Below the pieces are notes generated by a model. The model did not search any database. It saw only the letters and a program-made list of their open reading frames with translations, and had not been told where the DNA came from. DNA of 64,000 nucleotides from Actinomycetota bacterium. Its GTDB lineage: Bacteria > Actinomycetota > Actinomycetes > Streptosporangiales > Streptosporangiaceae. Of the stretch, positions 9,906 through 18,926 are shown piece by piece. How positions within the stretch are numbered: the first letter of the stretch is position 1; every line of letters begins with the position of its first letter. The stretch is taken from NCBI GenBank assembly GCA_027313705.1, contig DAHVDE010000023.1:1-64000 (forward strand), given 5' to 3'. Made by a program: the position numbers and the translations under genes.

Positions 9906-11362
9906 CGCACCATCTCCCGTCGGCTCAACCGCCATTGTTCCTCGGCCTCGCCTATCCGGGTAGCGGCGGGTCCGCGCACGAACGGCCAGATCTCCTCGGC
10001 AATGGACCGCCAATCCGCGGTCGCCTCAAGCTCGCCGAGCACCGCGAACAACCCCAGGTTGATCCGCTGAAGCACCACATAAGAACGCGGGATCGAAACG
10101 AACTCGGCCACCGGGCTCCGCAGGTCGAAGAACCGCCTCACCACGGACGACGCATACTCGGGCGTCATCGTCAGCCGCTTGCGCTCCCTGATCGTCGCGT
10201 AGAAAACGGCCAGGTGCTCCACGACCTGCTCAGTGGTCAGCGGTGCCCCTGGCACGAGGAACCCGGCGGCCTCCATGCTGTGCCTGAACTCTTCCGGGTC
10301 GTTCTTCACGCACAGGTTCTTCGCCATGTTCATCAGCGGGTTAAGTTCGGTCTGCGTGAAGTGCTTGACCAGGCCGAAATCAAGGAACGTGACCCGGCCG
10401 CCCCCGTGAAACAAGTAGTTGCCGGGATGCGGGTCACCGTTGAACGCGTGCAGTTCATACAGGCTGCGGAACACGAACCGGTAGATAGTCTCCGCGGCCA
10501 GGTCCCGCTCGTCTTGCGACCACTGCTCGAGCTCGCTGAACTTGGCGCCGACCGCGAGGTCGCTGGTGACGACCCGCCTGGAAGAAAGCTCAGGCAGCAC
10601 CCGCGGCACGATGATCGTCGGGTGACCTTCGTAGTACGCGGCGAACGTGGCCTGGCTGGCCGCCTCGCGCCGGTAGTCGATCTCCTCGAGCACCCGCTCC
10701 TTAAGCTCGGCAAGCAGCGCGTTCACGTCCTGGCTCGGCGCGGTGACCCGCAGCATCCGGCGCAGCAGCGCGACGTTCTCCAGGTCGGCCGCGATCGCCT
10801 CGGCGATGCCCGGATACTGCACCTTGACCGCGACGGCCCGGCCGTCGCGGGTGATCGCGCGGTGCACCTGGCCGATCGACGCCGCCGCGATCGGCTCAGG
10901 GTCCCACTCGGCAAAAAGCCGCTCAGGCCGCTCCCCGAGTTCGGCCTCGATGACCTCGGCGGCAAGCTCGCCGCTCATCGGCGGGACACTGTCTTGCAGG
11001 CGGCTCAGCGTGCGCCGCACCGCGGGTGACAGGCCCTCGTCCAGGTAGCTGGCCATCTGGCCGATCTTCATCAGGACGCCCTTCATCGCGCCGAGCGTCT
11101 GCGCGACGTCCTGCGCCGTTTCCAGCGCCAGGTCCTGCCGCAGCTGCTGCCTGGCCTCGCCCGCGGCGGTGAAAAGCCTCGGCGCTCCGCCCGCGTACCT
11201 GGCACCGCCACGCGCGACCAGAGCCAAGGCGGCGAACCCGCGCTCAAGGCGCAGGCTCATCCCGCGCTTGCGCCAGCACCGCACGGCACCACCGGCAGCA
11301 GCACCGGCGGCAGCACCGGCAAGGACGGCGACCGCCCCGCCGGCCAGGAACCTCCGGCTCAT
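9902..11362 (-). CDS. ABC1/AarF (UbiB)-family kinase-like protein
   Basis: QTLGAMKGVLMKIGQMASYLDEGLSPAVRRTLSRLQDSVPPM, AVKVQYPGIAEAI, FNGDPHPGNYLFH, FLDFGLVKHF. Confidence 0.92.
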   Translation of the reverse strand: MSRRFLAGGAVAVLAGAAAGAAAGGAVRCWRKRGMSLRLERGFAALALVARGGARYAGGAPRLFTAAGEARQQLRQDLALETAQDVAQTLGAMKGVLMKIGQMASYLDEGLSPAVRRTLSRLQDSVPPMSGELAAEVIEAELGERPERLFAEWDPEPIAAASIGQVHRAITRDGRAVAVKVQYPGIAEAIAADLENVALLRRMLRVTAPSQDVNALLAELKERVLEEIDYRREAASQATFAAYYEGHPTIIVPRVLPELSSRRVVTSDLAVGAKFSELEQWSQDERDLAAETIYRFVFRSLYELHAFNGDPHPGNYLFHGGGRVTFLDFGLVKHFTQTELNPLMNMAKNLCVKNDPEEFRHSMEAAGFLVPGAPLTTEQVVEHLAVFYATIRERKRLTMTPEYASSVVRRFFDLRSPVAEFVSIPRSYVVLQRINLGLFAVLGELEATADWRSIAEEIWPFVRGPAATRIGEAEEQWRLSRREMVR

Positions 11363-12243
11363 GACAGGCGCGCCGCACGCACCCGGCCAGCGACTCGCTG
11401 CCGCGCCTCGAGCACTCCAGGCTCGCCTAGATACACCGCGTCGAGCACGCCGAGCGCCTGCCTGATCTCGGTCCGCCGCTCCTCCGTCAGCGGCACCGGA
11501 TCATAGCCGTACATCCCGGCCGCCCACTCGGGCAGCGACGCGACCGCACCGTCCCTGATGTCGCGCCAGATCCCGGCGAGGTCCTCGTCTAGTCCCGGCG
11601 GGTCAAGCAGGTACGCCATCGACTCCGCCGCAGCGGGCGTGCAGGCAAGCTCGGGCCTGACCGAATCGAGGTAGGCCGCGAGCTGCGCGACCGACACAGG
11701 CACCAGCTCGCGTGGCACGCCGACCAGCTCGGCCGCAACCACCATCTCAGCCACGTAGGCGTCCGCTTCGCGGTCATCTGGCGGGGAGCCGAAGAGCTCG
11801 CGGGCCACAAGTGCCGAGTCGATCAGGGCGGCGTGCACCCACAGCAGCAGGGCCGGGTCGCTGGCCGAGTAGTCCCGCCCCGTCACGTGGTCGGTCCCGG
11901 TCACCCGCTGGTGAATCCGCCTGACCCGCGCCGCGGCCTTCTCGGCGGCCGCCTGCTCGCCGAAGCTCACCGTCGCCAGGTAACGCGACGTGGCGGCCAG
12001 CCGCCCCACCGGGTCTTCCCGCCAGTCGCTGTGCTGGTCGACCCCGGCCATGGCGAGCGGGTGCAGTGCCTGCATCAGCAGCGCCCGCAGCCCGCCGACC
12101 GGCGCGGACAGGTCACCGCTGGCCCGCCAGGTGACGCTGGACGGCCCAAAGAAGCCATCGTCAGCCGGGTGCTCGGGCACGCCGTCCGCGAAAGCCGCCG
12201 CCGACCGCTCGACCAGCCCCGCAGCGTCCGCATATACGTCCAT
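11359..12243 (-). CDS. Oxygenase MpaB-family / DUF2236 protein
   Basis: GGLRALLMQALHPLAMAGVDQHSDWREDPVGRLAATSRYLATVSFG. Confidence 0.85.
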   Translation of the reverse strand: MDVYADAAGLVERSAAAFADGVPEHPADDGFFGPSSVTWRASGDLSAPVGGLRALLMQALHPLAMAGVDQHSDWREDPVGRLAATSRYLATVSFGEQAAAEKAAARVRRIHQRVTGTDHVTGRDYSASDPALLLWVHAALIDSALVARELFGSPPDDREADAYVAEMVVAAELVGVPRELVPVSVAQLAAYLDSVRPELACTPAAAESMAYLLDPPGLDEDLAGIWRDIRDGAVASLPEWAAGMYGYDPVPLTEERRTEIRQALGVLDAVYLGEPGVLEARQRVAGRVRAARLS

Positions 12244-12248
12244 GCTTC

Positions 12249-12785
12249 TCAGCGTACGTTGCCTGAACCACGTCCTTGGGTGCCGCTGGCGTCACCTGCC
12301 GGGCGAGGCGAGGCGGGCGCAAGCGGAAGCTTGCGCACCATCCATGGCGCCGCCCAGTGCGCGAGCAGCGCAGCCACCGCGGCAAAGACGAATCCGGCGA
12401 CGATATCCAGCGGCGAGTGCACATGCGCGAGCACCCTGGCGGTCCCGACTAGCAGCGCATTACCCACGAGCACGCCACCCCACAGGCGGGAGTAGAACAG
12501 GACGCACACCGCCAGGAACATGGTCAAGGTGGCGTGATCGGACGGGAATCCGTTGTCGGCGGCATGCGCGAACAGCGGGTGTATGTGCTGGGTGACGAAC
12601 GGCCGAGGTTCGTAGTACAGCAGGCCGGCGACGGTGATGAGCCCCAGGCCGAGTAGCCCGCCAGCGACTCCGGTGACCGCCAGCGTCCATTTCTGGCCCG
12701 CAGGAACACGGAGCCACACCAGGCCGGCGACGGCGATGGACAGGACGAAAAAGTACTGCGCGATGAACACGATGACTGCATCCAC
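12249..12785 (-). CDS. PAP2-family phosphatase
   Basis: YYEPRPFVTQHIHPLF, NGFPSDHATLTMFL, ARVLAHVHSPLDIVAGF. Confidence 0.88.
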   Translation of the reverse strand: MDAVIVFIAQYFFVLSIAVAGLVWLRVPAGQKWTLAVTGVAGGLLGLGLITVAGLLYYEPRPFVTQHIHPLFAHAADNGFPSDHATLTMFLAVCVLFYSRLWGGVLVGNALLVGTARVLAHVHSPLDIVAGFVFAAVAALLAHWAAPWMVRKLPLAPASPRPAGDASGTQGRGSGNVR

Positions 12786-12875
12786 CGACTGCTCCTTGGC
12801 CGTTTCCTGGATTAGGTCCGCGACAGAGCGACCTTAGTTAGCTTACCTGTCGCTGAACATTCATCTGCCAGACAG

Positions 12876-13607
12876 CTAACGGACCCGCTGCGGCTCCTGC
12901 GGCGGGACGAGCCAGCGCAGGTGCTCGCACTCGCCCTGTAGCTGGAGGCGCCGCCACAGGACCGCTCCAGGGGGTATCTGGCTAGCGTGGCTGAGAGCGG
13001 CGCGGCGCTGCCGCTTCCTGCTCACCCGGACGCACAGGTCTATCCGGCACGGCGGCTGCCCGGCGAAGTCATAGCCGGTCTCGCTTTTGAGCTGACCGGC
13101 TATCGCCTGCGGCAGCGCCCAGGCCAGGACGGGCAGGCCGGCCTGCTGCCCGGCCAGCACGGCGGCAGCGGTAGCGGCCTGGTGGTCAAGGTGGCCGGTG
13201 ATCCCGGTCTCGTCGAAGACGAGGAGCCCTTCGGCCATGCTGCGGGCGGCAAAGGCGATGGCGTGAGCCGCTAGTTCCGCGGGTGGCACGAGGCTGAGCC
13301 GGCCGTCAGGGTAGTCAAGCAGGGTAACGCTGGCCGCGCCGAGTTCCGCGCCAGCCTGGCTAAGCTCCTGTTCCCGCGCGCGGTGCAGGTCGACGCGGGT
13401 CTCGTTGAGCGTGGACGCCTCGCCATGGGTGTAGCACAGGATGTGCACGGCCGCGCCGCCCGCCGCGAAGGTGTCGACGACGGCACCCAGGCCGAAGCTC
13501 TCGTCATCGGGGTGCGCGACCACGGCGAGCACGCTCGCCCAGGCCGGCAGTTGCCGCGCTGGACGTGCGGAGGGTGCGTGCACGGGAACGGCCTCATCTA
13601 TGACCAT
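12876..13607 (-). CDS. PIG-L (LmbE/MshB-like) family deacetylase
   Basis: VVAHPDDESFGLGAVVDTFAAGGAAVHILCYTHGEAS; GHLDHQAATAAA. Confidence 0.88.
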   Translation of the reverse strand: MVIDEAVPVHAPSARPARQLPAWASVLAVVAHPDDESFGLGAVVDTFAAGGAAVHILCYTHGEASTLNETRVDLHRAREQELSQAGAELGAASVTLLDYPDGRLSLVPPAELAAHAIAFAARSMAEGLLVFDETGITGHLDHQAATAAAVLAGQQAGLPVLAWALPQAIAGQLKSETGYDFAGQPPCRIDLCVRVSRKRQRRAALSHASQIPPGAVLWRRLQLQGECEHLRWLVPPQEPQRVR

Positions 13608-13620
13608 GATCAGCCTCCTA

Positions 13621-13638
13621 TATACCCGTGGGAGTATT
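13621..13638. promoter_or_regulatory. CsoR/CstR-type operator-like element TATACCCGTGGGAGTATT
   Basis: Matches the perfect palindrome at 40692-40709 at 13 of 18 positions; lies between divergent PIG-L and aminotransferase genes. Confidence 0.45.
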
Positions 13639-13686
13639 CTAGATTAGGATAATCCTCAGGAAAGGTCCCTGATACGGGAGGCTCTG

Positions 13687-15093
13687 ATGAGCACAGGCAG
13701 TCACCCGGACGATCCGGTAAGTCCCCCTGTCCAGCTAGTCGGCGACGGCATGCCGGTGCCGTGTGCCGACGGCGAGCAGCGGCCTTACCTGTCGCTTGAC
13801 GCGGCCGCGTCGACAGCGGCGCTGCCGCAAGTCCTGGCCAGGGTGGAGGAGTTCCTCCCCTGGTACTCCAGCGTGCACCGCGGGGCCGGCTACAAGTCGC
13901 AGGTCGCCACCCGCGCATACGAGGATGCCAGGTCCGCCGCTCTCGCCTTCGCCGGGCAGGCGGACAGCGGTGACCACGTGGCGATCATCTGCAGGAACAC
14001 CACGGAGGCGCTGAACCACCTCGCCTACCGGCTGCGGCTTTCCCGCGATGACGTCGTCGTCACCACCGTGACCGAGCACCATGCCAACCTGCTTCCCTGG
14101 TCCCGCGCCGCCACCTGCCGGCATGTCGAGTGCGACCTCGAAGGAACCTTCACCGCCGGCGATGTCGAGGCGGCGCTTGACCAGCGCCCGCTACCCCGGC
14201 TGCTGGCGATCACCGGCGCATCCAACATCACCGGCTGGATGCCGCCACTGAACGTGATCATCGCGGCCGCGCACGACCGTAACATCCCCGTGGTGGTGGA
14301 CGCGGCCCAGCTCGCCCCGCACCGGCCGATTCCCGCCGAAGCTGATTTCATCGCCTGGAGCGGGCACAAGATGTACGCGCCGTTCGGCGCCGGAATCCTG
14401 ACCGGCCCGCGGCGCGCCTTCGCCGACGGGGATCCGTTCCTCGCCGGAGGCGGCGCCGTGGACCTGGTAGACCTCGACGAGGTGCTGTGGACCGCGCCCC
14501 CGGAACGCGAGGAGGCAGGCTCCCCTAACCTGGTCGGCGCCGTGGCCCTGCACGCCGCGATCGACACGCTGACATCAATCGGCTGGCCTGCCCTGATCGG
14601 TCATGAGCGGCACGTCGGGCTGATGCTAAGGCAAGGGCTGGCCTCGATCCCCGGCATTCGCCTGCTCGGGCCAGGACCGCAGGCGCAGACACTTCCCGTG
14701 GCCGCGTTCACCGTCGACGGCGTCCCGCACGCGCTGGTCGCCGCCAGGCTCGCGGCCGAGTACGCGATAGGGGTGCGGCACGGCTGCTTCTGCGCGCACC
14801 CCTACCTGATGCGACTGCTCCGCTACACGCGGGAGGACGTGCACCAGTACCGGGACAAGGTCCGACGCGGCGACCGCAGCGCGATGCCGGGAGCCGTCCG
14901 GGCGAGCGCGGGCATCAACACCACGGAACAGGACGTGGCGCGACTGCTCACCGCGGTGGCACACATCGCAGGAGGGGATCCGCCGCCATTCGCCTACCAG
15001 CTGGACCCGCGCACCGGCGACTACTACCCCAGCGGCGAGGTCCACGGCCAGTTGCCGCCGCTGGCGCATCAGGCCCACTGCTCGCCAGGATAG
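13687..15093 (+). CDS. Class V aminotransferase (cysteine desulfurase-like)
   Basis: ICRNTTEALNHLAYRL, TEHHANLLPW, VDAAQLAPHRPIPAEADFIAWSGHKMYAPFGAGIL (PLP Lys). Confidence 0.88.
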   Translation: MSTGSHPDDPVSPPVQLVGDGMPVPCADGEQRPYLSLDAAASTAALPQVLARVEEFLPWYSSVHRGAGYKSQVATRAYEDARSAALAFAGQADSGDHVAIICRNTTEALNHLAYRLRLSRDDVVVTTVTEHHANLLPWSRAATCRHVECDLEGTFTAGDVEAALDQRPLPRLLAITGASNITGWMPPLNVIIAAAHDRNIPVVVDAAQLAPHRPIPAEADFIAWSGHKMYAPFGAGILTGPRRAFADGDPFLAGGGAVDLVDLDEVLWTAPPEREEAGSPNLVGAVALHAAIDTLTSIGWPALIGHERHVGLMLRQGLASIPGIRLLGPGPQAQTLPVAAFTVDGVPHALVAARLAAEYAIGVRHGCFCAHPYLMRLLRYTREDVHQYRDKVRRGDRSAMPGAVRASAGINTTEQDVARLLTAVAHIAGGDPPPFAYQLDPRTGDYYPSGEVHGQLPPLAHQAHCSPG

Positions 15094-15130
15094 CGGCCCG
15101 CACGGGCATCGCGCTGAAGGTGAGGCCCAC

Positions 15131-15877
15131 TCAGTCCGCCGCCTCCGGCTTCTCCCAGATCGAGATGTGCTTGGTGCTCTCGTTGGTGAACGGCTCCCCC
15201 GACCAGTCACTCCAGCGGTACCGCAGCCTGAGCCCGGCGAGCTGAGCCATCAGGTCGAGCTCGGCCGGCCAGGCATACCGGAAAGGTATCGAGCAGAAAT
15301 CGTAGCTGCCGTCTTCTCGCCTGGTGAAGTAGTTCGAGCTCGTCGCCTGGGTGGCCACGTCGAGCAGGTCGAACGCGTACCCGGACCCGCTTACCTCGAA
15401 AGGCACGGCCCGCTGGCCAGGCGGGAGCCTGCGCAGGTCGGGAATCGCCACCTCGATCAGGAAACAACCACCAGGCTCAAGGTGCCTGGCCGCATTGCGG
15501 AAGCAAGCGACCTGCGCTTCCTGGGTGGTCAGGTTCATGATCGTGTTGAAGACGAGATAGACGAGCGAGAACGTCCCTTCGACCCTGACCGCCGAGAAGT
15601 CACCCATCGTGACGCCGATATCCTCGCTGCCCGGCTTGGCCCGCAGCCTGGCGACCATGGCCCGAGACAGGTCGATCCCGTGCACCTGCACCCCGCGCCC
15701 GGCGAGCGGAATCGCGATCCGGCCGGTCCCGATGGCCAGCTCGAGCGCACGCCCCCGGCCGGCCAGCCCGGCGAGCACGTCAGCGGTCGCGCTGATCACG
15801 CTCCCGGAGAACATCGGCGAATCGGGATCGTCGTAGCTGGCGGCGATCTGCTCGCCGAAGTATCCGTCCTGGTCCAC
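15131..15877 (-). CDS. Class I SAM-dependent methyltransferase
   Basis: LELAIGTGRIAIPLAGRGVQVHGIDLSRAMVARLRAK; GTG start proposed because the longer ORF overlaps the divergent gene at 16011. Confidence 0.8.
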   Translation of the reverse strand: MDQDGYFGEQIAASYDDPDSPMFSGSVISATADVLAGLAGRGRALELAIGTGRIAIPLAGRGVQVHGIDLSRAMVARLRAKPGSEDIGVTMGDFSAVRVEGTFSLVYLVFNTIMNLTTQEAQVACFRNAARHLEPGGCFLIEVAIPDLRRLPPGQRAVPFEVSGSGYAFDLLDVATQATSSNYFTRREDGSYDFCSIPFRYAWPAELDLMAQLAGLRLRYRWSDWSGEPFTNESTKHISIWEKPEAAD

Positions 15878-16010
15878 GCCTAGGACCGTACCTGCGCACG
15901 CGGAATTGCCGCATCCGGATTTTTCCTGCGCCGCTACCCGCACCCCTTGCCGTGCCAGGGCGGCGGCATAACGGCACAATGAGCGGGCAGTCACGGCAGC
16001 GGAGGCGCGA

Positions 16011-16580
16011 GTGGGCACGACGGTATTGCTGATAATGGACGTGCAGCAAGGCATTGCGGCACGATTCGGCGACGACCCCGGTTACCTTGACCGGCTGTCT
16101 AAGGCCGTCACCGCTGCCCGCAGGTCCGAAATTCCCGTGATCTACGTGACGATCAGCTTCCGGCCCGGTCACCCCGAGATAGCCGCCAGCAACCGGACAT
16201 TTTCCGCGATCGCCGCCTCCGGCGGCTTCGGCCACGACGATCCGGCGACCTTGGTGCACCCGAAGGTCGCGCCCGTGCCTGGTGACATCGTGGTGGTCAA
16301 GAAGCGGGTCTCGGCCTTCACCGGGAGCGACCTTGAGGTCGTCCTGCGCGGCCTTCGTGCCCGCAAGCTGGTGCTCGCCGGAATCGCGACCAGCGGAGTG
16401 GTGCTCTCCACCGTGCGGCAGGCCGCGGACCTGGACTATGAGCTTGTCGTGCTCGAGGACGGCTGCCTCGACGCTGACCCTGAGGTGCACCGGGTGCTCA
16501 CAGCGAAGGTGTTTCCCAGGCAGGCCGAGGTGAGCACCGTCGCCGCCTGGACCGCCGCGCTCGCCGGGCGGGCGAGATGA
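16011..16580 (+). CDS. Isochorismatase-like cysteine hydrolase
   Basis: LLIMDVQQGIAARFGDD, RKLVLAGIATSGVVLSTVRQAADLDYELVVLEDGCLD. Confidence 0.88.
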   Translation: MGTTVLLIMDVQQGIAARFGDDPGYLDRLSKAVTAARRSEIPVIYVTISFRPGHPEIAASNRTFSAIAASGGFGHDDPATLVHPKVAPVPGDIVVVKKRVSAFTGSDLEVVLRGLRARKLVLAGIATSGVVLSTVRQAADLDYELVVLEDGCLDADPEVHRVLTAKVFPRQAEVSTVAAWTAALAGRAR

Positions 16581-16800
16581 CCGGGCCGGCTCCCCGGATC
16601 GGAGGGGACGGCATCATCGGCCAGGTCGACGCGACGAAGGTGCCGAGATTCGCCGGGCCGGCAACCTTCGCCAGATTGCCGCGACTCGACGAGGTCGGCC
16701 GTGCCGACGCGGCCGTGCTCGGCCTGACCAGCCGCGAACTACTCGGCATCGTGCGCACCTTCGCCGGCCGCCGCAAGCACGCGCATTCTCAACTCGGCCC
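16577..16800 (+). pseudogene. Agmatinase/arginase-family (SpeB-like) remnant with large internal deletion
   Basis: IGQVDATKVPRFAGPATFARLPRLDEVGRADAAVLG (N-terminus) joined directly to LTSRELLGIVRTFAG (matches the C-terminal GG-TSREL segment). Confidence 0.65.
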
Positions 16801-18119
16801 GTTAAGCCCGCCTGGCCCTCGGCCGGGATGGCCGGGGTTATGTCCCGCTGGCGGCCGAGCGGCGAGAACAGCACCCAGAAACCGGCCGCCCAGCTGCCGG
16901 CCACGCCGAACCACAGGGTCGGCCTGATGCCGAGCACCGACGCGCTGCCGAGCACGCCGCCGAGCACCGCGCCGAGCGGCAGCGTGCCCCAGACGATCCA
17001 GCGGATCGCCGCGTTCATCCGGCCGAGCAGCTCGGGCGGCGTGATCAGCTGACGGTAGCTGACCTGAGCGATGTTGTAGACGATGGAGCAGAAGCTGAGA
17101 CCGAAGTTGGCGACGGGAAACAGGATCAGCCGCGGGCCCGCCGCCGTCAGCGGCAAGAGCATCGGGACGGCGCCGAAGACAAGCATGGAGAACCAGATGA
17201 TCCGCGCCGTGCCGATCCACTTAGCCAGCCGCCCCGACATTATTCCGCCAGCAACCCCGCCGAGACTGCCGATCCCGATCAGCAAGCCGATCTCGGCCGG
17301 CCTGACGTGCACCACCCGGACCAGGAAGAGCACCTCGAGCGCAGAGACCATCGACCCGAAGAGGTTCGCCCAGCCGGTGCAGGCGGCGATCTTGCGCAGC
17401 ACCCGGTGGCCGAGCACGAAGCTGAGGCCGACGAAGATCTCCTTGCGCATGTTCTCGCGGCTGGTGCGCTCGACGGCCTGCTCTTTGGTCCTGATCAGAA
17501 GCAGCGAGCCGGCGGAGACCGCATAGGAGAGCGCGTCCACGGTCATCGCCCCGGCCTTGAGCAGCCCGAACAGGGCGCCGCCCAGGCCAGGACCGACGAC
17601 GCCCGCGAATGCCTGCGTGCCTGCCAGCCTGCCGTTGCCGCTGTACAGCTGATCTTTGCTGATCAGCGAGGGCACGTAGCTCTGGTAGGCGACATCGAAG
17701 AACACCGTCGCCAGGCCGGCCAGCAGCGCGACGGCGAAAAGCTGCGCCATCGTCAGCACGCCGAAGGCGGCGGCAACCGCCACCGAACCGATGATCGCCA
17801 TCCTGGCCAGGTCACAGCCAAGCATCAGCCAGCGCTTGGTGACCCGGTCGACCACGAGCCCGGCCGGCAGCGCGACAAGCAGAAAGCAGGCGGTGCTGGC
17901 CGCGGAAAGCAAGCCGACCGCGAACGTGGACGCGTGCAGCAGGACAACGGCGGTAAGCGGCAGCGCCACGATGGTGACGCTAGAGCCGATCTCGCTGACC
18001 GACTGCCCCGCCCATAGCGACATGAAGTCCCGGTGCCGCCACAGACCGACGTTGCGGCCTGCCGTTAGCTCCCCGATGCCCTGTGCTGGTAGTACCTCAG
18101 CGTCCGCCATGGCACCCAT
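16614..18119 (-). CDS. MFS transporter (macrolide/enterobactin-exporter type) with atypical C-terminal run-on
   Basis: 12-TM MFS pattern FMSLWAGQSVSEIGSSVTIVALPLTAVVLL, VDRVTKRWLM; last about 65 residues overlap the agmatinase remnant antisense. Confidence 0.85.
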   Translation of the reverse strand: MGAMADAEVLPAQGIGELTAGRNVGLWRHRDFMSLWAGQSVSEIGSSVTIVALPLTAVVLLHASTFAVGLLSAASTACFLLVALPAGLVVDRVTKRWLMLGCDLARMAIIGSVAVAAAFGVLTMAQLFAVALLAGLATVFFDVAYQSYVPSLISKDQLYSGNGRLAGTQAFAGVVGPGLGGALFGLLKAGAMTVDALSYAVSAGSLLLIRTKEQAVERTSRENMRKEIFVGLSFVLGHRVLRKIAACTGWANLFGSMVSALEVLFLVRVVHVRPAEIGLLIGIGSLGGVAGGIMSGRLAKWIGTARIIWFSMLVFGAVPMLLPLTAAGPRLILFPVANFGLSFCSIVYNIAQVSYRQLITPPELLGRMNAAIRWIVWGTLPLGAVLGGVLGSASVLGIRPTLWFGVAGSWAAGFWVLFSPLGRQRDITPAIPAEGQAGLTGRVENARACGGRRRCARCRVVRGWSGRARPRRHGRPRRVAAIWRRLPARRISAPSSRRPGR

Positions 18120-18130
18120 GTTGGCCTATC

Positions 18131-18883
18131 TCACGCCGCGCTGCGCACGTCCAGGTTCCACAAGCCAAGCAGCGCCTCTTCCCCGGCGGGGGTGAGGACG
18201 ACCGCGCGGCCACGGCCGGCCCGGCGAATCCAGGATCGCTCGAAGAACTGAGCGCAAAGAGCGGCACCGACGCTGCCTGCCAGGTGCGGCCGGCGTTCTG
18301 TCCAGTCAAGGCACGACCTGATGACCGGGCGGCGCGATTTGAACAGGACAGGAACGTCGATGCCGAGATGTTCGCCAAGCCAGTCCGTGCCGTCGGCGGT
18401 AAGCCAGAATTCCGGATACTGCTCGATCACCCCGTCTTTGATCAGGGCATCGGTGACCTGCACGCCGAGCAGGCCGGCCAGGTGGTCATAGCAGGTGCGG
18501 GCTCGCTTCACGGCGGCCGACGCCCGCGCCTCGCGCAGGGAGCGGACAAGATGAGTTCCGGCCGCAGGCCGGTCAAGCGCCAGCATGTCCTCGAGCACCT
18601 GGGCGATGGCCGGATCGGCGAGCCTTACGTAGCGTTGCCTGCCCTGGCGCACTCCGTCGAGCACCGCGCCGTTGACCAGGCGGGTCACGTGCTCGCTCGC
18701 GGTCGAGGTAGCCACGCCGGCGTGTTTGGCCAGTTCAGTGACCGTCCACGCCCGGCCATCGAGCAAGGCGACGCAGATCGCGGCCCTGGTGTTGTCGGCC
18801 AGCAGGCCAGCCAGGGCGGCGAGTTCAGCGGCCCAGGCTAGGTCAGCTCCGGATTGAGTCATGGTTTCATGATGGCAGGCCAA
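18131..18883 (-). CDS. ArsR-like winged-helix transcriptional regulator
   Basis: LADNTRAAICVALLDGRAWTVTELAKHAGVATSTASEHVTRLVNGAVLDGVRQGRQRYVRL. Confidence 0.85.
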   Translation of the reverse strand: MACHHETMTQSGADLAWAAELAALAGLLADNTRAAICVALLDGRAWTVTELAKHAGVATSTASEHVTRLVNGAVLDGVRQGRQRYVRLADPAIAQVLEDMLALDRPAAGTHLVRSLREARASAAVKRARTCYDHLAGLLGVQVTDALIKDGVIEQYPEFWLTADGTDWLGEHLGIDVPVLFKSRRPVIRSCLDWTERRPHLAGSVGAALCAQFFERSWIRRAGRGRAVVLTPAGEEALLGLWNLDVRSAA

Positions 18884-18926
18884 TAGTTCGGCAAGCGCCG
18901 GCGAATTTCTGCCCTAGCGTTGCCTT

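Noticed and set aside
9935-11029. 364-aa plus-strand ORF
   Set aside because: Antisense shadow of the ABC1 kinase gene.
12837-12880. GTTAGCT...AGCTAAC inverted repeat between PAP2 and PIG-L genes
   Set aside because: Only 7-bp arms with about 30-nt spacing, partly inside the PIG-L stop region; likely chance.
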